Of a stretch of 64,000 bases of DNA, positions 58,691-64,000 are shown in pieces. Below the pieces are notes generated by a model. It saw only the letters and a list, made by a program, of their open reading frames with translations, did no database searches and was not told the origin of the DNA. Every line of letters begins with the position of its first letter. Position 1 is the stretch's first letter. This stretch comes from Galeopsis tetrahit (Eukaryota > Streptophyta > Magnoliopsida > Lamiales > Lamiaceae): the NCBI GenBank assembly GCA_963675135.1, contig OY776124.1, positions 22,628,066 through 22,692,065 on the forward strand, in the 5' to 3' direction. The position numbers were made by a program, and so were the translations under genes.

Positions 58691-61600
58691 TGAAGTGTTT
58701 TGTAGGATTGCTTGGTGACCAAGCAAACTTTATGTTTTCTTTATTTTGCGGAAAATCACATTCGTTAGTGCTAAAAAAGCTCCATAGTTTATCCCACTAT
58801 AATGTGGACGTGCACTTTCTCCGATTCACTCATCCTCTCTTTTTGAAAAGTTTCACTAATTGCAAAAGAGTTAACCATTACCAATTCACATTGGTTATAG
58901 GGTTGTTGTTTTCTATAATAGTGCCATTTAACCTCTAAAATACCAAAATGAAGTGTTTTGTAGGATTGCTTGGTGACCAAGCAAACTTTATGTTTTCTTT
59001 ATTTTGCGAAAAATCGCATTCGTCAGTGCTCAAAAACTCTATAGTTTAACCCACTATAATGTGGATGTGCACTTTCATCGATTCACTCATTCTCTGTTTT
59101 TGAAAAGTTTCACTAAGTTCAAAAGAGTTAACCATTACCAATTCACATTGGTTCTAGGGTTGTCGTTTTCTATAACTCGGTTATAGTGCCATTTAGCCTC
59201 TAATATACCAAAATGAAGTGTTTTGTAGGATTGCTTGGTGACCAAGCAAACTTTATGTTTTCTTTATTTTGCGGAAAATCACATTCGTTAGTGCTCAAAA
59301 ACTCTATAGTTTTATCCCACTATAATGTGGACGTGCACTTTCTCCGATTCACTCATCCTCTCTTTTTGAAAAGTTTCACTTATTGCAAAAGAGTTAACCA
59401 TTACCAATTCACATTGGTTCTAGGGTTGTTGTTTTCTATAATAGTGCCATTTAACCTCTAAAATACCAAAATGAAGTGTTTTGTAGGATTGCTTGGTGAC
59501 CAAGCAAACTTTATGTTTTCTTTATTTTGCGGAAAATCACATTCGTTAGTGCTCAAAAACTCTAGTTTATCCCACTATAATGTGGAAGTGCACTTTCTCC
59601 GATTCATACATTCTCTCTTTTTGAAAAGTTTCACTAATTGCAAAAGAGTTAACCATTACCAATTCACATTGGCTCTAGGGTTGTTGTTTTCTATAACTCG
59701 TTTATAGTGCCATTTAACCTCTAAAATACCAAAATGAAGTGTTTTGTAGGATTGCTTGGTGACCAAGCAAACTTTATGTTTTCTTTATTTTGCGGAAAAT
59801 CACATTCGTTAGTGCTAAAAAAGCTCCATAGTTTATCCCACTATAATGTGGACGTGCACTTTCTCCGATTCACTCATCCTCTCTTTTTGAAAAGTTTCAC
59901 TAATTGCAAAAGAGTTAACCATTACCAATTCACATTGGTTCTAGGGTTGTTGTTTTCTATAATAGTGCCATTTAACCTCTAAAATACCAAAATGAAGTGT
60001 TTTGTAGGATTGCTTGGTGACCAAGCAAACTTTATGTTTTCTTTATTTTGCGAAAAATCGCATTCGTCAGTGCTCAAAAACTCTATAGTTTAACCCACTA
60101 TAATGTGGAAGTGCACTTTCATCGATTCACTCATTCTCTGTTTTTGAAAAGTTTCACTAAGTTCAAAAGAGTTAACCATTACCAATTCACATTGGTTCTA
60201 GGGTTGTTGTTTTCTATAACTCGGTTATAGTGCCATTTAACCTCTAATATACCAAAATGAAGTGTTTTGTAGGATTGCTTGGTGACCAAGCAAACTTTAT
60301 GTTTTCTTTATTTTGCGGAAAATCACATTTGTTAGTGCTCAAAAACTCTAGTTTATCCCACTATAATGTGGAAGTGCACTTTCTCCGATTCATACATTCT
60401 CTCTCTTTGAAAAGTTTCACTAATTGCAAAAGAGTTAACCATTACCAATTCACATTGGCTCTAGGGTTGTTGTTTTCTATAACTCGTTTATAGTGCCATT
60501 TAACCTCTAAAATACCAAAATGAAGTGTTTTGTAGGATTGCTTGGTGACCAAGCAAACTTTATGTTTTCTTTATTTTGCGGAAAATCACATTCGTTAGTG
60601 CTAAAAAAGCTCCATAGTTTATCCCACTATAATGTAGACGTGCACTTTCTCCGATTCACTCATCCTCTCTTTTTGAAAAGTTTCACTAATTGCAAAAGAG
60701 TTAACCATTACCAATTCACATTGGTTCTAGGGTTGTTGTTTTCTATAATAGTGCCATTTAACCTCTAAAATACCAAAATGAAGTGTTTTGTAGGATTTCT
60801 TGGTGACCAAGCAAACTTTATGTTTTCTTTATTTTGCGAAAAATCGCATTCGTCAGTGCTCAAAAACTCTATAGTTTAACCCACTATAATGTGGAAGTGC
60901 ACTTTCATCGATTCACTCATTCTCTGTTTTTGAAAAGTTTCACTAAGTTCAAAAGAGTTAACCATTACCAATTCACATTGGTTCTAGGGTTGTTGTTTTC
61001 TATAACTCGGTTATAATGCCATTTAACCTCTAATATACCAAAATGAAGTGTTTTGTAGGATTGCTTGGTGACCAAGCAAACTTTATGTTTTCTTTATTTT
61101 GCGGAAAATCACATTCGTTAGTGCTCAAAAACTCTATAGTTTTATCCCACTATAATGTGGACGTGCACTTTCTCCGATTCACTCATCCTCTCTTTTTGAA
61201 AAGTTTCACTTATTGCAAAAGAGTTAACCATTACCAATTCACATTGGTTCTAGGGTTGTTGTTTTCTATAATAGTGTCATTTAACCTCTAAAATACCAAA
61301 ATGAAGTGTTTTGTAGGATTGCTTGGTGACCAAGCAAACTTTATGTTTTCTTTATTTTGCGGAAAATCGCATTCGTTAGTGCTAAAAAACTCTATAGTTT
61401 ATCCCACTATAATGTGGAAGTGCACTTTCTCCGATTCATACATTCTCTCTTTTTGAAAAGTTTCACTAATTGCAAAAGAGTTAACCATTACCAATTCACA
61501 TTGGCTCTAGGGTTGTTGTTTTCTATAACTCGTTTATAGTGCCATTTAACCTCTAAAATACCAAAATGAAGTGTTTTGTAGGATTGCTTGGTGACCAAGC

Positions 61601-64000
61601 AAACTTTATGTTTTCTTTATTTTGCGGAAAATCACATTCGTTAGTGCTAAAAAAGCTCCATAGTTTATCCCACTATAATGTGGACGTGCACTTTCTCCGA
61701 TTCACTCATCCTCTCTTTTTGAAAAGTTTCACTAATTGCAAAAGAGTTAACCATTACCAATTCACATTGGTTCTAGGGTTGTTGTTTTCTATAATAGTGC
61801 CATTTAACCTCTAAAATACCAAAATGAAGTGTTTTGTAGGATTGCTTGGTGACCAAGCAAACTTTATGTTTTCTTTATTTTGCGAAAAATCGCATTCGTC
61901 AGTGCTCAAAAACTCTATAGTTTAACCCACTATAATGTGGAAGTGCACTTTCATCGATTCACTCATTCTCTGTTTTTGAAAAGTTTCACTAAGTTCAAAA
62001 GAGTTAACCATTACCAATTCACATTGGTTCTAGGGTTGTCGTTTTCTATAACTCGGTTATAGTGCCATTTAACCTCTAATATACCAAAATGAAGTGTTTT
62101 GTAGGATTGCTTGGTGACCAAGCAAACTTTATGTTTTCTTTATTTTGCGGAAAATCACATTCGTTAGTGCTCAAAAACTCTATAGTTTTATCCCACTATA
62201 ATGTGGACGTGCACTTTCTCCGATTCACTCATCCTCTCTTTTTGAAAAGTTTCACTTATTGCAAAAGAGTTAACCATTACCAATTCACATTGGTTCTAGG
62301 GTTGTTGTTTTCTATAATAGTGCCATTTAACCTCTAAAATACTAAAATGAAGTGTTTTGTAGGATTGCTTGGTGACCAAGCAAACTTTATGTTTTCTTTA
62401 TTTTGCGGAAAATCACATTCGTTAGTGCTCAAAAACTCTAGTTTATCCCACTATAATGTGGAAGTGCACTTTCTCCGATTCATACATTCTATCTTTTTGA
62501 AAAGTTTCACTAATTGCAAAAGAGTTAACCATTACCAATTCACATTGGCTCTAGGGTTGTTGTTTTCTATAACTCGTTTATAGTGCCATTTAACCTCTAA
62601 AATACCAAAATGAAGTGTTTTGTAGGATTGCTTGGTGACCAAGCAAACTTTATGTTTTCTTTATTTTGCGGAAAATCACATTCGTTAGTGCTAAAAAAGC
62701 TCCATAGTTTATCCCACTATAATGTGGACGTGCACTTTCTCCGATTCACTCATCCTCTCTTTTTGAAAAGTTTCACTAATTGCAAAAGAGTTAACCATTA
62801 CCAATTCACATTGGTTCTAGGGTTGTTGTTTTCTATAATAGTGCCATTTAACCTCTAAAATACCAAAATGAAGTGTTTTGTAGGATTGCTTGGTGACCAA
62901 GCAAACTTTATGTTTTCTTTATTTTGCGAAAAATCGCATTCGTCAGTGCTAAAAAACTCTATAGTTTAACCCACTATAATGTGGAAGTGCACTTTCATCG
63001 ATTCACTCATTCTCTGTTTTTGAAAAGTTTCACTAAGTTCAAAAGAGTTAACCATTACCAATTCACATTGGTTCTAGGGTTGTTGTTTTCTATAACTCGG
63101 TTATAGTGCCATTTAACCTCTAATATACCAAAATGAAGTGTTTTGTAGGATTGCATGGTGACCAAGCAAACTTTATGTTTTCTTTATTTTGCGGAAAATC
63201 ACATTCGTTAGTGCTCAAAAACTCTAGTTTATCCCACTATAATGTGGAAGTGCACTTTCTCCGATTCATACATTCTCTCTTTTTGAAAAGTTTCACTAAT
63301 TGCAAAAGAGTTAACCATTACCAATTCACATTGGCTCTAGGGTTGTTGTTTTCTATAACTCGTTTATAGTGCCATTTAACCTCTAAAATACCAAAATGAA
63401 GTGTTTTGTAGGATTGCTTGGTGACCAAGCAAACTTTATGTTTTCTTTATTTTGCGGAAAATCACATTCGTTAGTGCTAAAAAAGCTCCATAGTTTATCC
63501 CACTATAATGTAGACGTGCACTTTCTCCGATTCACTCATCCTCTCTTTTTGAAAAGTTTCACTAATTGCAAAAGAGTTAACCATTACCAATTCACATTGG
63601 TTCTAGGGTTGTTGTTTTCTATAATAGTGCCATTTAACCTCTAAAATACCAAAATGAAGTGTTTTGTAGGATTGCTTGGTGACCAAGCAAACTTTATGTT
63701 TTCTTTATTTTGCGAAAAATCGCATTCGTCAGTGCTCAAAAACTCTATAGTTTAACCCACTATAATGTGGAAGTGCACTTTCATCGATTCACTCATTCTC
63801 TGTTTTTGAAAAGTTTCACTAAGTTCAAAAGAGTTAACCATTACCAATTCACATTGGTTCTAGGGTTGTTGTTTTCTATAACTCGGTTATAATGCCATTT
63901 AACCTCTAATATACCAAAATGAAGTGTTTTGTAGGATTGCTTGGTGACCAAGCAAACTTTATGTTTTCTTTATTTTGCGGAAAATCACATTCGTTAGTGC
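58425..64000 (+). repeat. Higher-order repeat: 11-monomer unit of 2876 bp, nearly two copies
   Basis: 58481 to 61357, 58690 to 61566, 59004 to 61880, 59213 to 62089, 59471 to 62347, 60257 to 63133 and 60834 to 63710 all step 2876 bp. Rare variants agree: AATGTAGACGTGC (60634/63510, at its G) and CGGTTATAATGCC (near 61009/63885). Inside the unit a 3-monomer 786-bp repeat (59734 to 60520; 62610 to 63396) is nested. The window ends within copy two. Confidence 0.88.

Larger units (their letters stand above)
23739..64000 (+). repeat. Satellite array, right flank (about 154 monomers of ~260 bp)
   Basis: The same satellite and orientation as the left flank, running unbroken to the window end. I see no other insertion, inversion or single-copy sequence. 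Variation between monomers is mostly at the same diagnostic sites, assorted in different combinations. New subtypes absent from the left flank include AAAAAAGCTCCATAG and ATATTCGTTAGTG. Short ORFs of 60-82 codons recur in nearly every monomer only because the monomers are near-identical. Confidence 0.97.

Noticed and set aside
58789..58980. Minus-strand ORF of 63 codons in the satellite
   Set aside because: Antisense shadow arising from one private base change in a monomer.
1..64000. CRISPR array
   Set aside because: Periodic repeats lack unique spacers; the whole unit repeats, and the retrotransposon shows a plant nuclear context.

Overview
The window is plant nuclear DNA. It is a long head-to-tail satellite array of about 260-bp monomers, split by one nearly intact, very young LTR retrotransposon of the Ty1/copia superfamily (Sirevirus/Maximus type). 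Nothing in it looks bacterial and there is no single-copy host gene. A flowering plant is a safe call; eudicot is a guess. The species cannot be named from the sequence.

Layout: (1) 1-9867, satellite, about 38 monomers. (2) 9868-23738, a 13,871-bp retrotransposon with a 5-bp target duplication (ATTAC), two 1857-bp LTRs that differ at five positions by eye, a tRNA-Met-type primer site, gag, pol, a third 'envelope-position' ORF broken by a one-base frame change, and a polypurine tract. (3) 23739-64000, satellite again, about 154 monomers, all in the same orientation as the left flank.

Satellite: two length classes are set mainly by an 8-bp indel (CTCGTTTA and relatives) near one end, giving monomers of about 258 and 265 bp and a common 523-bp dimer. 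Above that lies a mosaic of higher-order repeats whose periods can be read from rare shared variants: 1041, 1046, 1552, 1560, 1828, 2083, 2340, 2597 and 2876 bp, plus displaced copies at offsets such as 5733, 7012 and 15,086 bp. Every monomer carries a 15-bp near-perfect palindrome (GCTTGGTGACCAAGC or a close variant), and the 8-bp insertion creates a second palindrome in about half of them. This is the structure expected of an actively homogenising centromeric or heterochromatic array. The location itself is inference.

Retrotransposon: Gag (UBN2-like domain, CCHC knuckle, coiled coil) and Pol (protease, integrase, reverse transcriptase, RNase H) lie in one frame separated by a single UAA, and the stop sits inside a sequence that resembles a 3' splice site. 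After Pol come a 0.7-kb spacer, a roughly 1000-codon third ORF split in two, and a 0.4-kb 3' region. The LTR holds repeated TTGTCC-type boxes upstream of the TATA box and three strong stem-loops downstream of it, one with a ten-cytosine loop. Removing the element and one target duplication restores an exact 265-bp monomer, so this is a simple insertion into a pre-existing array.
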